DNA of 21,713 nucleotides from assembly GCA_017472115.1 (NCBI GenBank), contig JAFUQW010000128.1, positions 1 to 21,713 of the forward strand, given 5' to 3'. Shown in pieces: positions 1 to 7,321 of this stretch. The notes beneath the pieces were generated by a model. That model worked only from the letters and a program-made list of their open reading frames with translations, made no database searches and was not told where the DNA came from. The position numbers and the translations under genes were made by a program. The stretch comes from Bacteroidales bacterium (GTDB lineage Bacteria > Bacteroidota > Bacteroidia > Bacteroidales > UBA932). Every line of letters starts with the position of its first letter. Position 1 is the stretch's first letter.

Positions 1-48
1 ACCTTTGCTTCGAAACTTATGATAGAGATTGTGGGGAAGGATATTTAA
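1..48 (+). CDS. 3' end of an unidentified plus-strand gene (partial)
   Basis: Frame 1 is open from the window edge to a TAA at 46-48, giving a 15-residue tail ending in IVGKDI. The other two plus frames end without a nearby signal of their own, whereas this stop is followed 16 bases later by a good intrinsic terminator. That spacing is what makes a real gene end likely. The fragment is far too short to assign a family. The gene would converge on the minus-strand polysaccharide operon. Confidence 0.4.
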   Translation, partial: TFASKLMIEIVGKDI

Positions 49-64
49 TCACTCGACTCTTAGA

Positions 65-99
65 AGAGCAGCCGTCCCTTTCGGTTGCTCTTTTGTTTT
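65..99 (+). terminator. Rho-independent terminator
   Basis: A 10-bp stem (65-74 with 82-91, one G-T wobble) encloses a 7-base loop and is followed by TTTTGTTTT on the plus strand. The minus direction has no T tract, so it serves the plus-strand gene that ends at 48. Confidence 0.7.
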
Positions 100-166
100 G
101 ATACAGCCGGATGGTCTAGCATTCCAACCGTTCTTATCACTGCAGTAATATCAATCATAAGTTTCA

Positions 167-309
167 TGAAAAGAGTGGTTAAATTAACGCTTGAGATTCG
201 CACGGACAGTGAGAATGGCAAGCCTGCCAGTTCAGCTTCTCGAAAGAAAAGTCGGAATGGTATAATTGAACTCATTAAGGCGTATGCATTAAAGATAAAG
301 GGACTTTAA
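167..309 (+). CDS. possible small basic protein, uncertain
   Basis: An ATG at 167 opens a 47-codon frame ending in TAA at 307-309. The product is Lys/Arg-rich (starts MKRVVKL, ends KIKGL) and matches no family I recognise. The frame extends upstream to an ATG at 85, but that longer version runs through the terminator tail. No promoter motif is obvious. It may be only an open frame in intergenic DNA, or the remnant of something lost when the neighbouring cassette arrived. Opposite-strand frames here look no more convincing. Confidence 0.15.
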
Positions 310-455
310 TCTATTCTCCTTGATCGGCTTCGGCTGATGTCTTATCTGCATCCGGTTGCCAAAGAGAGGTGTTCTTCGATCGAAGAATACATCTCGGCGG
401 TTTTTCTAGCAAGTGATTACATCCCCATCCCATGCGTCCCTAATGGGGGCCATTA
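310..455. other. Non-coding stretch with palindromes downstream of the Panacea cassette
   Basis: No coding frame is supported. The stretch holds three self-complementary elements. One is a 6-bp hairpin with a TTCG tetraloop at 323-338. The second is a perfect 16-bp palindrome at 372-387, with further pairing at 369-370 and 389-390. The third is a 7-bp hairpin with a GGG loop at 440-456, whose last base is the first base of a 22-bp direct repeat. If the cassette is an insertion, this is the ancestral DNA downstream of wzz. Confidence 0.5.
372..387. repeat. Perfect 16-bp palindrome
   Basis: The sequence TTCTTCGATCGAAGAA equals its own reverse complement. One mismatch outwards, two more pairs match (369-370 with 389-390). 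It could be a protein-binding site (dimeric repressor or recombinase) or a bidirectional hairpin. No T tract follows in either direction. Confidence 0.6.
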
Positions 456-456
456 G
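440..456. repeat. 7-bp hairpin abutting the direct repeat
   Basis: CTAATGG, a 3-base loop and CCATTAG form a perfect stem. The last base is also the first base of the 22-bp direct repeat. There is no U-rich tail, so a standard terminator is unlikely, although the stem may protect the 3' end of the minus-strand transcript. Confidence 0.5.
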
Positions 457-477
457 TTACAAATTTTCCTTAAGTTT
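456..477. repeat. 22-bp direct repeat, distal copy (putative insertion scar or att site)
   Basis: It is identical over 22 bases to 1593-1614, which is the 3' end of wzz. The bases on either side of the two copies differ (a/t on the left, a/t on the right), so the match is bounded at exactly 22 bp. The stop codon of the PanT-like gene (476-478) overlaps this copy by two bases. The repeated sequence makes sense as coding DNA only in the wzz copy, so this copy is probably the duplicate created on insertion. Confidence 0.75.
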
Positions 478-964
478 ATAATTTCGAACTACGACGACGA
501 ATGCCATATCGTTTCTTTTCTTTGGTCGAAAGCGTCTCAGTGGTTTCCAATATATCAAAGATAGCATTCTGGTCTGTCTCATTCAAAAGACCGAAATATT
601 CGCCATTCAATAGCTTTGAGAACGGTATCTTGAAAATTATGCCGCAATCGACAAAACTGTCATAATCTAAAAATTCAGGATAATCGCTGTGTTTCAGAAG
701 ATACTGAGCTTCTCTTACTTCATCCGAAAAATCGGCTTTTGGACTCATGTTGGTATTTACCAATATCGACCCATAACATAGTGCTATGTCTCGATCGAAT
801 CCGATTATTATAAGTCTCTTTGGCTTCTGAGTTCTGCCATTTCTGAATATCAATCCATCATCTTCAGATAAGATTGTTCTGAATAATGCTCCAACCTGAA
901 TCTTTTCTTCCGTGACCTTCCGCTGACCGTTTATATATTCTTCCTGCAACTGTCTCAGATCCAT
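476..964 (-). CDS. Candidate toxin of a Panacea (PanAT-type) pair, PemK/MazF-like
   Basis: The protein is 162 aa with no signal peptide or membrane segment. After a charged helical start (1-22) it resembles the small SH3-like barrel of PemK/MazF mRNA interferases. It has VGALFR at 24-29, a basic KPKR then LIIIG strand at 47-55, NTN at 70-72, an SFVD element at 103-106, and a C-terminal helix carrying GLLNETDQ and a basic tail. In that fold the loop after the first strand and the central Thr/Ser are functional, but I cannot assign catalytic residues here. The start ATG lies inside the end of the Panacea gene (10-base overlap), implying coupled translation. Partnering with a Panacea gene, the antitoxin part of known PanAT systems, is the main argument for toxin activity. 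DNA here is visibly AT-richer than the operon upstream. An uncharacterised accessory protein remains possible. Confidence 0.5.
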   Translation of the reverse strand: MDLRQLQEEYINGQRKVTEEKIQVGALFRTILSEDDGLIFRNGRTQKPKRLIIIGFDRDIALCYGSILVNTNMSPKADFSDEVREAQYLLKHSDYPEFLDYDSFVDCGIIFKIPFSKLLNGEYFGLLNETDQNAIFDILETTETLSTKEKKRYGIRRRSSKL

Positions 965-1545
965 GCCAACTCCCTCTTATTGATTTGTCTTTCCCTGATA
1001 ATCTCAAGCATCGAGTCAGATGCACCTCCGGCTTTTGCTATATCAAATAGTGGGATACATGTATCCTCTCCGGTCTCCATCGCCTTCTTTCTCGCTTTCT
1101 TGAAAGCGGCGTCCTGGTGAGAGAGTTTAGACAATTCAAACGATTCAATTGCCAGACATTCAGATACACAACGATCTAAAGTCTTAATATTGGAAACAGA
1201 CAGCTCATCTTCGTCGTATGTCACTCCTTGATTAAGGGATACAATCTGATGACCGTCTCTTTCAACTATATTCAATGCAGATATAAACTCTTCAAGGCCG
1301 ATTGTCAATTCTGTGTTTTTTCCTTCAACACATCTGATGACTTTGTATGTCAGAGACGGTACAGGACCATGCTTGCGCACTACAAAAGTGTCATTGAACA
1401 ATGGCAAACCGTATTTGACAAGGTGCTCTTGCTGAGCGAAATACATAGATTTGAACAGATGGATATAATCCATCCCACCCTGCGATTTCCCCAACACATA
1501 ACACACTACAGCCTTAAGCTTCTGTATGTCATCTATGCTTTTCAT
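955..1545 (-). CDS. Panacea-domain protein (SocA-like, DUF4065), candidate antitoxin
   Basis: The protein is 196 aa. Residues 25-70 carry the domain signature: the LFKSMYFAQQEHL helix, KYGLPLFNDTF, and the HGPVP motif at 59-63 followed by a Tyr-containing helix. The rest is a weakly conserved helical C-terminus. Panacea domains neutralise many unrelated toxins in PanAT systems and act as a proteolytic adaptor in SocA, so an antitoxin role is likely by family and context. The start is the ATG at 1545, 48 bases past the wzz stop. The downstream gene overlaps its end by 10 bases in another frame. Both genes lie inside the 22-bp direct repeats. No clean TAnnTTTG box is visible in the 48-base gap, so expression may come from the polysaccharide operon or from an unrecognised promoter. 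Confidence 0.75.
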   Translation of the reverse strand: MKSIDDIQKLKAVVCYVLGKSQGGMDYIHLFKSMYFAQQEHLVKYGLPLFNDTFVVRKHGPVPSLTYKVIRCVEGKNTELTIGLEEFISALNIVERDGHQIVSLNQGVTYDEDELSVSNIKTLDRCVSECLAIESFELSKLSHQDAAFKKARKKAMETGEDTCIPLFDIAKAGGASDSMLEIIRERQINKRELAWI

Positions 1546-1592
1546 ATAACTACAATAATTTATTAAGATAATTTCAAAACAAGTGCCTGTCT

Positions 1593-1614
1593 GTTACAAA
1601 TTTTCCTTAAGTTT
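1593..1614. repeat. 22-bp direct repeat, proximal copy (3' end of wzz)
   Basis: Identical to 456-477. Read on the minus strand it contains the last wzz codons (KLKENL), the TAA stop and one further base. Elements that use a gene's 3' end as their site and restore the reading frame leave this kind of arrangement. Confidence 0.75.
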
Positions 1615-2694
1615 TTTCCAGTACTCTTCACCGAAGAGGACCCATGCTGCGGCGCAGCAGCCGGCGAGGAAAGTGAAGATGACGAGCATCTTGGCCTTGC
1701 TTGGGGCAGCTTTCCTGTTAGGGATGGTTACGGGTTCGAGGACTGCGAACACAGGCTTTGCCTCCTGCTCCTTGATACGGGCAGCTTCAAGCTGAGTGGC
1801 GATCTGAGAATAAACCTGATAAGCCAGGTTCATTTCCTGCTGGAGTCTTTCCCTCTCCGCCTGAGCACTCTGAAGTACGACATTCTTGTTGGCATCTGCG
1901 TACTTGGCATAAGCCTGCTGTGCGTCGTAATAGTCCTGCTTGCGCTGCTCGTAAATCACCGTGAGGTTCTCTACATCCTGACGAGTTTTAGAGGTACGGT
2001 AGTCAGACATATACGCCTTGAGGTTTTCCATCACGGCTTCCACGACTGCCGCAACCACGAGAGGATCCTGCATTTCAGTTGAAATCTGAGTCTTTCCGGT
2101 CTTTTTGTCAACTACAACCGAAATATTATCCCTGAAATACTTCACTACTCCCCTCTCCTTCTTCGGAAGATTCTGCGGGTTGAGATCCGACATAGGAGTT
2201 TCAGGCTCCTCCTCTTTTCCGATCGACATGACCCAACCGAGCGCCTTGAAAGGAGCACTGATGACGTAGCTCCACCAAGGACTTTTCTGATACTCGAGCA
2301 TATAGTCAAGAAGGGTGGTATTGATCACGCTGTCCTTACGCTCGAAAGTCACAGGAAGGTCGAAAAGTTCGAAAATGAACGGTGTTGAAGCTACCACGTC
2401 TGGAAACATCTCGATGCTGATGGCATCGACACTGTTGTCAAGGCTTACTCCCATCATCGAAGCTATGGAACTTACACCGGAACCCATACGCTGCTCAGTC
2501 TCGGGAGCAAGGGTCACTGATGCATAATAGGTCTTAGGAATGCTGAATCCGATGATCAGACCGAGGACTGCTCCTACGCCGCACCATTTGAGGATCATCC
2601 ATCTTTTTTTCCAAAGTATGGAAATCAGCTCCATTATATCAATTTCCTGCTCTTCAGGAAGAGTCTGCGATTCCATATAATTGTTATCTGACAT
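1594..2694 (-). CDS. Wzz-like polysaccharide chain-length determinant / co-polymerase
   Basis: The protein is 366 aa with the Wzz layout. A cytoplasmic N-terminus (EEQEIDIMELISILWKKRW, 15-32) leads into a first membrane helix at about 33-52 with a PKTYYAS exit. A long periplasmic coiled-coil region follows (about 200-310, rich in Gln, Glu and Tyr). A Pro-containing segment with IPNRKAAPSKAK then leads into a second membrane helix at about 336-354 and a short basic tail. No Walker motifs follow, so it lacks the fused tyrosine-kinase domain of BceF/Wzc types. It should set polymer length at the inner membrane and pair with the SLBB export protein, whose stop lies 5 bases upstream, indicating co-transcription. 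Its last codons double as one copy of the 22-bp repeat. Confidence 0.9.
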   Translation of the reverse strand: MSDNNYMESQTLPEEQEIDIMELISILWKKRWMILKWCGVGAVLGLIIGFSIPKTYYASVTLAPETEQRMGSGVSSIASMMGVSLDNSVDAISIEMFPDVVASTPFIFELFDLPVTFERKDSVINTTLLDYMLEYQKSPWWSYVISAPFKALGWVMSIGKEEEPETPMSDLNPQNLPKKERGVVKYFRDNISVVVDKKTGKTQISTEMQDPLVVAAVVEAVMENLKAYMSDYRTSKTRQDVENLTVIYEQRKQDYYDAQQAYAKYADANKNVVLQSAQAERERLQQEMNLAYQVYSQIATQLEAARIKEQEAKPVFAVLEPVTIPNRKAAPSKAKMLVIFTFLAGCCAAAWVLFGEEYWKKLKENL

Positions 2695-2699
2695 TTTTT

Positions 2700-5141
2700 C
2701 TATTTAGAGTTAAGAATAATATTACCTATAGTTGCAACCATTGTAGCAAGTGATGATGATGTAGTCGCTATGCTGAGGATATTCTGAAGAACACCCTCCT
2801 TGACGCGTTTCTCAGGAACGATGATCTCACAACCCGGCTGAACAATATTCTTGCTGAAACGGCGGGCCCTTGCAACATTACCATTTATATATACTATATA
2901 CGCACGGTTTTTCTTAGCCTTGAATCCAAATCCTCCGGCCTGCTTGATATACTCGTTGACAGACATGTCTGAAGAATATGAGACCACATTCGGATAAAGG
3001 ACATTGCCTGAAATCTGTACTGTACTGAGAAGTTCCGGAATGAGAAGTACATCGCCTTCTCTGAGCGTAATGTCAGAGTCAGAGCCGGGATTGCTGAGCG
3101 CCTTCTCAAGATCGATACCGACGAAATATATTTCAGAACGGCTCAGATTGTCAACAGAAAGAGAATCAAGTGAATTTTCAAGAACCTCAAGCGAATACTG
3201 CATACGTGTCCTTTCCTCCGGAGTCATGCGGCGGCTGAGTCTTGCACCTTTAATATATGCCCAATCAGATACTCCACCTGAAAGTTCCACCAGATCAGAT
3301 AGTCTTGCATTCTTGTGTGGGAGAGCATACATTCCAGGGAAGAGAACTTCACCCTCTATGCGAACATGGTTCTGTGCAGCATATCCGGGACTTCTGCGGA
3401 CATAGACATGATCATATGGCTCAAGCAGGAAATCGGCCTCTTCATCAACGACATAGCCATCCTTCACGGCAAATGTGAAATTATATGCAAGAGTATCGAT
3501 CGATTCCATACCTTCCGGATTCTTTACACGACGGCTGACATCGATCTTCACTGTCGATGCCGATTCCAGAAGACCACCAGACTGAAGTATGATGTCCTCG
3601 ATAGTGGTATTGTCGGCATAAACGAAAGAGCCGGGCTTGGCAACTTCACCAGAAACCGTAATGAATCCGAGATCCGCCAGATCATGAATGCTGGATATGC
3701 TCAGGATATCATTTCTCTTGAGTTCGATATCAGGTGCTTCTCCTGCAAGAATAGCCTTAAGGTCAACAGGAATAACTTCAAGAGTAAGGTCCTCACGTTC
3801 ACGGCTTATGAGGGCACGATTGGTGAACGCATCTCCCTTGAGTCCGTCAGCAGCAGATACGAGTTCTGAAACTGTATTGATCTTGTCGCTCAGCTGATAG
3901 ATGCCCGGGCGATAAACCGCTCCCTTGATCTCGAGTTTGTTCTCGAAACGGTCAAGCATCTCCCCTACTGTGATTGCGTCACCATCCATAAGTGAGAAGG
4001 TTGGATACTCATTCTCGTCGATAGTGTAAACCTGATACTCGCGACCGTTCTGACGGATAAGGTTGAGGTTAGCCTTATAGGCATTGCCCATGAATCCTCC
4101 TGCAAAATCGATAATGTCATCAAGAGTCTCACCGTCTTTCATCTCATATATCATAGGACGCTTGACACTTCCTGAAATGTCAACGAACATTTCATAAGTC
4201 GGCACGAGAATGATATCTCCTTCCTGAAGGATTATGTCATCAGGAGACTGGCCCTTGATGATGAAATCATACATATCTATCTTCTGGATGGACTTGCCTT
4301 CCCTGATCAGTTCGATATTTCTTACGCTTCCGAGATTGCTGAATCCTCCGGCACGATAAAGTGCATGATATACATTCGACAATGATGACAGATAGTATGT
4401 GCCCGGCACATTGACTTCTCCCATCACATTCACCTGAATGGTTCTGATGGATCCGAGAGTAAGCTTGATTTCAGACTTGGCATTCTCTCCGTCAACGGAA
4501 TATATCTTGTTGAGCTGACGGCGCATATATGCATCTGCAGCCTTGACTGTCATACCGTTCAGATAAACCAGACCTACATCCGCGATATTGATGAAACCGT
4601 CAGGTGAAATGGTCTGCCGGATCGTGTTCTGATTGGTGCCCCATATGTCGATGATGATCTCATCTCCGGGACCAAGTTTATAATTCTCCGGAGTCGCAAT
4701 ATTGGAACTTGGTGCGAAAGAAAGGTTCCTGTTGTTGAATATATTGTGACCGAAAACAGGGTTACTGCTTATGGCCTGATTCTGTGCCTGATTCACGACT
4801 GTCTCGACAGCCACCTGTGATGCGATGAGTTCAACTTCACCGGCAGACACATCTGTCAGTCCTTCCTCAGATCTTCTTGACCTTTCCTGAGAGCTGACCT
4901 GACGCACAGCCTCAGTTGTTCCATGCATATCTTCGAGACGTTTCTTGATTCTCTCGGCCTGAGCCTTGGTCACACCTCTTGTAGCAAGTTCCTTTATGAT
5001 TTCCTGCTGCGACTTGCCGGAAGCAAGTCCGTCCTCCACATACGCATACACTGCGTCATCGGACATCTGAGCCATTGCCGGAATCGAGAAGAAGGCAAAG
5101 GCTGATAATGCAATAAGAATTGTCGTTAATCTTTTAATCAT
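2700..5141 (-). CDS. Wza-like polysaccharide export protein with six SLBB repeats
   Basis: The chosen ATG at 5141 gives 813 aa starting with a clean signal peptide (MIKRLTT..., cleavage expected after AMA at about 24). The longer frame to 5207 would run into the upstream gene and bury the signal. A Poly_export domain spans about 152-210 (YKLGPGDEI... TISPDGFINI). Six SLBB repeats then start near 236, 319, 402, 494, 592 and 707, each with a G-x-V-x-x-P-x-x-Y-like core and an AGGF or SGGL-type end. A small helical region rich in charged residues (25-110) precedes the export domain, and a hydrophobic segment closes the protein (785-810). The signal lacks a lipobox cysteine, so it is not a classical Wza lipoprotein. 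It probably forms the periplasmic or outer-membrane part of the export channel with the Wzz partner. Confidence 0.92.
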   Translation of the reverse strand: MIKRLTTILIALSAFAFFSIPAMAQMSDDAVYAYVEDGLASGKSQQEIIKELATRGVTKAQAERIKKRLEDMHGTTEAVRQVSSQERSRRSEEGLTDVSAGEVELIASQVAVETVVNQAQNQAISSNPVFGHNIFNNRNLSFAPSSNIATPENYKLGPGDEIIIDIWGTNQNTIRQTISPDGFINIADVGLVYLNGMTVKAADAYMRRQLNKIYSVDGENAKSEIKLTLGSIRTIQVNVMGEVNVPGTYYLSSLSNVYHALYRAGGFSNLGSVRNIELIREGKSIQKIDMYDFIIKGQSPDDIILQEGDIILVPTYEMFVDISGSVKRPMIYEMKDGETLDDIIDFAGGFMGNAYKANLNLIRQNGREYQVYTIDENEYPTFSLMDGDAITVGEMLDRFENKLEIKGAVYRPGIYQLSDKINTVSELVSAADGLKGDAFTNRALISREREDLTLEVIPVDLKAILAGEAPDIELKRNDILSISSIHDLADLGFITVSGEVAKPGSFVYADNTTIEDIILQSGGLLESASTVKIDVSRRVKNPEGMESIDTLAYNFTFAVKDGYVVDEEADFLLEPYDHVYVRRSPGYAAQNHVRIEGEVLFPGMYALPHKNARLSDLVELSGGVSDWAYIKGARLSRRMTPEERTRMQYSLEVLENSLDSLSVDNLSRSEIYFVGIDLEKALSNPGSDSDITLREGDVLLIPELLSTVQISGNVLYPNVVSYSSDMSVNEYIKQAGGFGFKAKKNRAYIVYINGNVARARRFSKNIVQPGCEIIVPEKRVKEGVLQNILSIATTSSSLATMVATIGNIILNSK

Positions 5142-5160
5142 ATTTAATTCAGTTATTATC

Positions 5161-7089
5161 TTATTTATGAGCATCGTACTGTTCGAACTTGGAGTTCTTC
5201 GAAACATATTCGGGGACGTGTAATTTCATGAGTTTGATCATTTCAGGAATATTGACAGCCCTCGAAAGAGTCTCAAGCTGAGATATCAGATTCCTGGCAT
5301 CAGTATGTTCGTACTCCCTTACTTTGGCCACACGGATCCTGTCATGTCCTGTAGGCAGGGTATTTTCCTTGTTCGAAAGCACCTCTTCATAAAGTTTCTC
5401 GCCAGGACGTAAGCCTGTATATTCAATGAGGATGTCTCTGTCCGGTTCGAAACCTGCAAGAGTGATCATCTTCCTTGCCAAGGCGTCGATCTTGACCGAC
5501 TGCCCCATGTCAAATACGAAGATCTGGTTACCGGTTGACATCGTAGCCGCTTCCATCACGAGTCGGCAGGCCTCAGGAATGGTCATGAAGAACCTCACGA
5601 TGTCAGGATGGGTGACAGTGACAGGACCGCCTTTTGCGATCTGCTCGCGGAAACGAGGAATCACCGAGCCGTTGGAACCGAGCACATTGCCGAATCTGGT
5701 CGTCACGAACTTGGTCTTTCCCTGAACTTCTCCACGCTCGAGAGCAAGTCCCAAAGACTGTACGTAAATCTCGGCAAGTCTCTTGGTGCATCCCATCACA
5801 TTTGTCGGATTCACGGCCTTGTCTGTAGATATCATCACCATCTTCTCCACATCATACTCGATGCATTTGTCAGCTACGTTTCTTGAACCGATGGCATTTA
5901 CAAGCACAGCCTCACATGGATTTTCCTCCATCAGCGGAACATGCTTGTATGCAGCAGCATGGAACACCACCTGTGGTCGGAAAAGCCTGAACGCATAGTC
6001 AAGACGCTGTTCAAGTCTTACATCTCCGATAACCGGCACAAATGAAAGGTAAGGGAATCTTTCTTCGAGTTCGAGACGAAGATTGTGCATCGGTGTCTCA
6101 CTGTTGTCAAAAAGAATCAGACGCTCGACACCGAAAGTGGCGATCTGACGGCAGAGTTCCGATCCAATGGATCCTGCGGCTCCGGTGACCATCACGGTCT
6201 TACCCTTGAAATTGGCCTTTATCTGATCCATGGAAATCTGTATCTCGTCTCTGCCGAGAAGATCCTCAATCTTGACTTCACGGATCGATGAATTCATCAC
6301 CTTCCCGTCAACGACTTCGTCAATACCAGGAGAGACGAGTACCTTGACATTGTTTTCCTGGCAATATTCGAGAAGCCTCTGTTCCTCCTTCTTCACATCG
6401 AGTTCCCTTGGGAAGAGAATGGCATCGAGGAAGAATCTTTCACGGAAGAGAGTGATGTCCTCTATCTTCTCGAAGTAGAATATCTTAAGACCGTCAATTC
6501 TCTGACCTCTGAGCCTCTGACCGAATTCGAGATAGCCGATTGTACTGTAATGCAAGGAATTCTGAAGTCTCTTTACGATTGCAACAGCTTTTTCGTCCGA
6601 TCCGTAAACCATCACGTTCATTCTCTTTCTCGACTCCTTTATCTTGCTGCGGATGATGTCATACATGACGATCATCGCGATCCTGACAAGAAGAAGGAAA
6701 ACGATGGTAAGTATCATGTCGAGTACCATCAGGAAAAACACATACGCCTTGATGCCATACGGAAGCAGCATGACAAGAGCTCCCATAAGCACGACCTTGC
6801 CGAGAGATGCGAGGCAAAGCTTGGCAAACTCTCTGAGAGTGGAATGACGTATGATGGAACGATAGGTCTTGAGCCAGTAGAACATTGCGAACGACATCAC
6901 CAGAGAGGCTGAAAGCCAGACCAGGATGAAGTCAATGGTAACAAGTGACCTGAAAAGAAGCATCTTGATGAACATCAAGGAGCATATAGAGGCCGAAAGC
7001 GAGACTAAAAGATCAATCGCAAGAATCAGTTTTGAACTGAAATATCTGTCGAGATGTAACTTGTCAACTAAATTCTGAATCTTTCCCAT
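5161..7089 (-). CDS. Membrane-bound nucleotide-sugar 4,6-dehydratase, CapD/FlaA1/PglF family
   Basis: The protein is 642 aa. Four membrane helices lie within about 20-143. A first Rossmann-like domain follows (MVYGSDEKA, 160-168), then the catalytic SDR domain with TGAAGSIGSEL at 302-312. It has YKHVPLMEENP at 381-391, the STDK motif at 421-424, and Met432 with Lys436 in place of the usual YxxxK, as in the PglF/FlaA1 branch. These enzymes convert UDP-GlcNAc to a 4-keto-6-deoxy sugar, the first step towards amino-deoxy sugars such as bacillosamine or FucNAc. The exact substrate cannot be read from sequence. It lies between upxY and the export gene, separated from upxY by a 232-base leader with its own promoter-like box and from wza by 19 bases. 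Confidence 0.92.
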   Translation of the reverse strand: MGKIQNLVDKLHLDRYFSSKLILAIDLLVSLSASICSLMFIKMLLFRSLVTIDFILVWLSASLVMSFAMFYWLKTYRSIIRHSTLREFAKLCLASLGKVVLMGALVMLLPYGIKAYVFFLMVLDMILTIVFLLLVRIAMIVMYDIIRSKIKESRKRMNVMVYGSDEKAVAIVKRLQNSLHYSTIGYLEFGQRLRGQRIDGLKIFYFEKIEDITLFRERFFLDAILFPRELDVKKEEQRLLEYCQENNVKVLVSPGIDEVVDGKVMNSSIREVKIEDLLGRDEIQISMDQIKANFKGKTVMVTGAAGSIGSELCRQIATFGVERLILFDNSETPMHNLRLELEERFPYLSFVPVIGDVRLEQRLDYAFRLFRPQVVFHAAAYKHVPLMEENPCEAVLVNAIGSRNVADKCIEYDVEKMVMISTDKAVNPTNVMGCTKRLAEIYVQSLGLALERGEVQGKTKFVTTRFGNVLGSNGSVIPRFREQIAKGGPVTVTHPDIVRFFMTIPEACRLVMEAATMSTGNQIFVFDMGQSVKIDALARKMITLAGFEPDRDILIEYTGLRPGEKLYEEVLSNKENTLPTGHDRIRVAKVREYEHTDARNLISQLETLSRAVNIPEMIKLMKLHVPEYVSKNSKFEQYDAHK

Positions 7090-7321
7090 TCCTTAAACAA
7101 GATTAGACCATGATGCAGTAAAGGTCACCCGGACAACGTTATATCCGCGTGATAATCAAGAAAATATGAGCCTATTTCTCAGGCAAAATCGGCATGCGCT
7201 ATCCAGCAACAATTGACAATTCTGCATCATATGTACATAAAACCATGCAAATATAGTCAAAAGATGCCGAAAAAGAAAGTGAAATGTGAATAAATTACCC
7301 CCCCCCGTAAAATGTTCAGGT
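7090..7321 (-). promoter_or_regulatory. Leader between upxY and the dehydratase gene
   Basis: This 232-base gap holds a perfect TAnnTTTG box, TATATTTG, read on the minus strand at 7248-7255. A TTTC lies 19 bases upstream (7275-7278), close to the TTTG expected at -33. The transcript would have about 150 bases of leader. Within it a 9-bp inverted repeat (7110-7118 with 7222-7230) could form a long-range stem. A run of nine C (nine G on the transcribed sense) sits at 7298-7306, upstream of the promoter. Confidence 0.6.
7298..7306. repeat. Homopolymer tract of nine C
   Basis: Nine consecutive C on the plus strand, between the upxY stop and the -33 region of the putative dehydratase promoter. 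Tracts of this length are prone to slippage. It is outside coding sequence, so any effect would be on promoter strength or read-through. Confidence 0.8.

Larger units (their letters stand above)
456..1614. mobile_element. Putative two-gene mobile cassette bounded by 22-bp direct repeats
   Basis: Removing 456-1592 would leave a single repeat copy and an intact wzz 3' end. The interior holds only the Panacea gene and its small partner. Sampled 60-base lines inside are 33-40 percent GC, against about 50-53 percent in sampled lines of wzz and wza. No integrase or transposase lies within the bounds, so movement would need an enzyme from elsewhere. Homology-mediated insertion or an internal duplication is the alternative. 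Confidence 0.5.

Noticed and set aside
60..275. 71-codon minus-strand frame near the left edge
   Set aside because: It would read through the terminator stem and shows no family features. The plus-strand alternative at 167-309 is listed only at low confidence.
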